5,805 nucleotides of DNA from Gammaproteobacteria bacterium. GTDB taxonomy: Bacteria > Pseudomonadota > Gammaproteobacteria > Pseudomonadales > Azotimanducaceae_A. The stretch is from positions 1 to 5,805 of the forward strand of contig JAPPKV010000487.1 of NCBI GenBank assembly GCA_028819775.1, read 5' to 3'. The notes under the pieces were generated by a model. That model saw nothing but the letters and a program-made list of their open reading frames with translations, was not told the origin of the DNA and did not search any database. Shown here one piece after another: positions 5,501 to 5,805 of the stretch (positions are counted from its first letter, which is position 1; each line of letters opens with the position of its first letter). Both the position numbers and the translations under genes were made by a program.

Positions 5501-5805
5501 CTATACCGGTGCCGGCCCCGGGAACCGTTCTCGCAACAGGCGCTTTAGGATCTTGCCGGAGGGATTGCGCGGCAACACGTCGACGAAGGCCGCACCCTTG
5601 GGTTGCTTGTAGCCAGCGAGTTTGCCGCGGCAGAACTCGAGCACCTCGCCTTCCGTCAACGCGTCATCGCTCTTGACCGCCACGACGAAGGGCGACTCGC
5701 CCCAGCGTTCGCTGGGTTGGCCGATCACGCCGGCTTCGCTGAGCCCCGGATGGGTCTGCAGAACCTTCTCGATCTCCGCCGGGTAGACGTTCTCGCCGCC
5801 CGAGA
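5501..5805 (-). CDS. Acyl-CoA synthetase (AMP-forming), C-terminal part
   Basis: The last 100 residues of an ANL-superfamily adenylating enzyme; the 5' part lies beyond the right edge. The hinge motif SGGENVYPAEIEKVL (A8) opens the fragment. The C-terminal domain follows with GVIGQPSERWGESPFVVAV, then GYKQPKGAAFVDVLPRNPSGKILKRLLRE, where the Lys of PSGK (A10, residue 84 of the fragment) is the adenylation lysine. The family ligates a carboxylic acid to CoA through an acyl-AMP. The C-terminal part does not reveal the acid, though fatty acid or long-chain-type ligases share this pattern. The stop is TAG at 5503-5501. The frame is intact with no internal stop, so it is truncated only by the window edge. 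It is followed on the same strand by the phosphotransferase gene, probably as an operon. Confidence 0.92.
   Translation of the reverse strand, partial: SGGENVYPAEIEKVLQTHPGLSEAGVIGQPSERWGESPFVVAVKSDDALTEGEVLEFCRGKLAGYKQPKGAAFVDVLPRNPSGKILKRLLRERFPGPAPV

Overview
The window is GC-rich bacterial chromosomal DNA. It is densely packed, with GTG starts and short or overlapping gene junctions. TatB and TatC resemble the E. coli proteins motif for motif, and TatC key residues sit at a constant offset of three from E. coli numbering. A gammaproteobacterium is therefore the best guess, but the genus cannot be read from this sequence. No rRNA, tRNA, CRISPR array, insertion sequence or phage gene is visible.

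Layout from left to right. Bases 1-285 hold no gene I can recognise. Bases 292-405 (+) encode only the last ~37 residues of a D-aminoacyl-tRNA deacylase (dtd), with no start codon: a gene relic. Facing it on the minus strand is a four-gene cluster, read from high to low coordinates: tatA (2796-2575), tatB (2565-2215), tatC (2069-1305, with a possible upstream extension) and a VOC/glyoxalase-like gene (1308-415). The last gene starts inside the tatC stop codon (ATGA). Upstream of tatA on the same strand is an alkyl-purine DNA glycosylase gene of the AAG/Mpg family (3443-2889). Its substrate-binding signature looks damaged by two small compensating deletions. Divergent from it is a Zn-type cation diffusion facilitator (3558-4505, +), whose 3' end overlaps tail-to-tail by 32 bases with a phosphotransferase-like (APH fold) gene (5490-4474, -). 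Ten bases upstream of that gene ends the C-terminal part of an acyl-CoA synthetase (5805-5501, -), cut by the window edge.

Functionally there are three units. The first is the Tat export machinery, which moves folded twin-arginine proteins across the inner membrane, with a translationally coupled VOC protein of unknown substrate. The second is a divergent pair for DNA alkylation repair and zinc efflux. The third is an acyl-CoA ligase/APH-like pair of the kind seen in CoA-ester (fatty acid or aromatic) metabolism.

I see mostly ordinary core genes rather than a clear new system. The points most worth a second look are the altered glycosylase signature, the dtd relic, the tatC start and its acidic tail, and the tat-VOC coupling.
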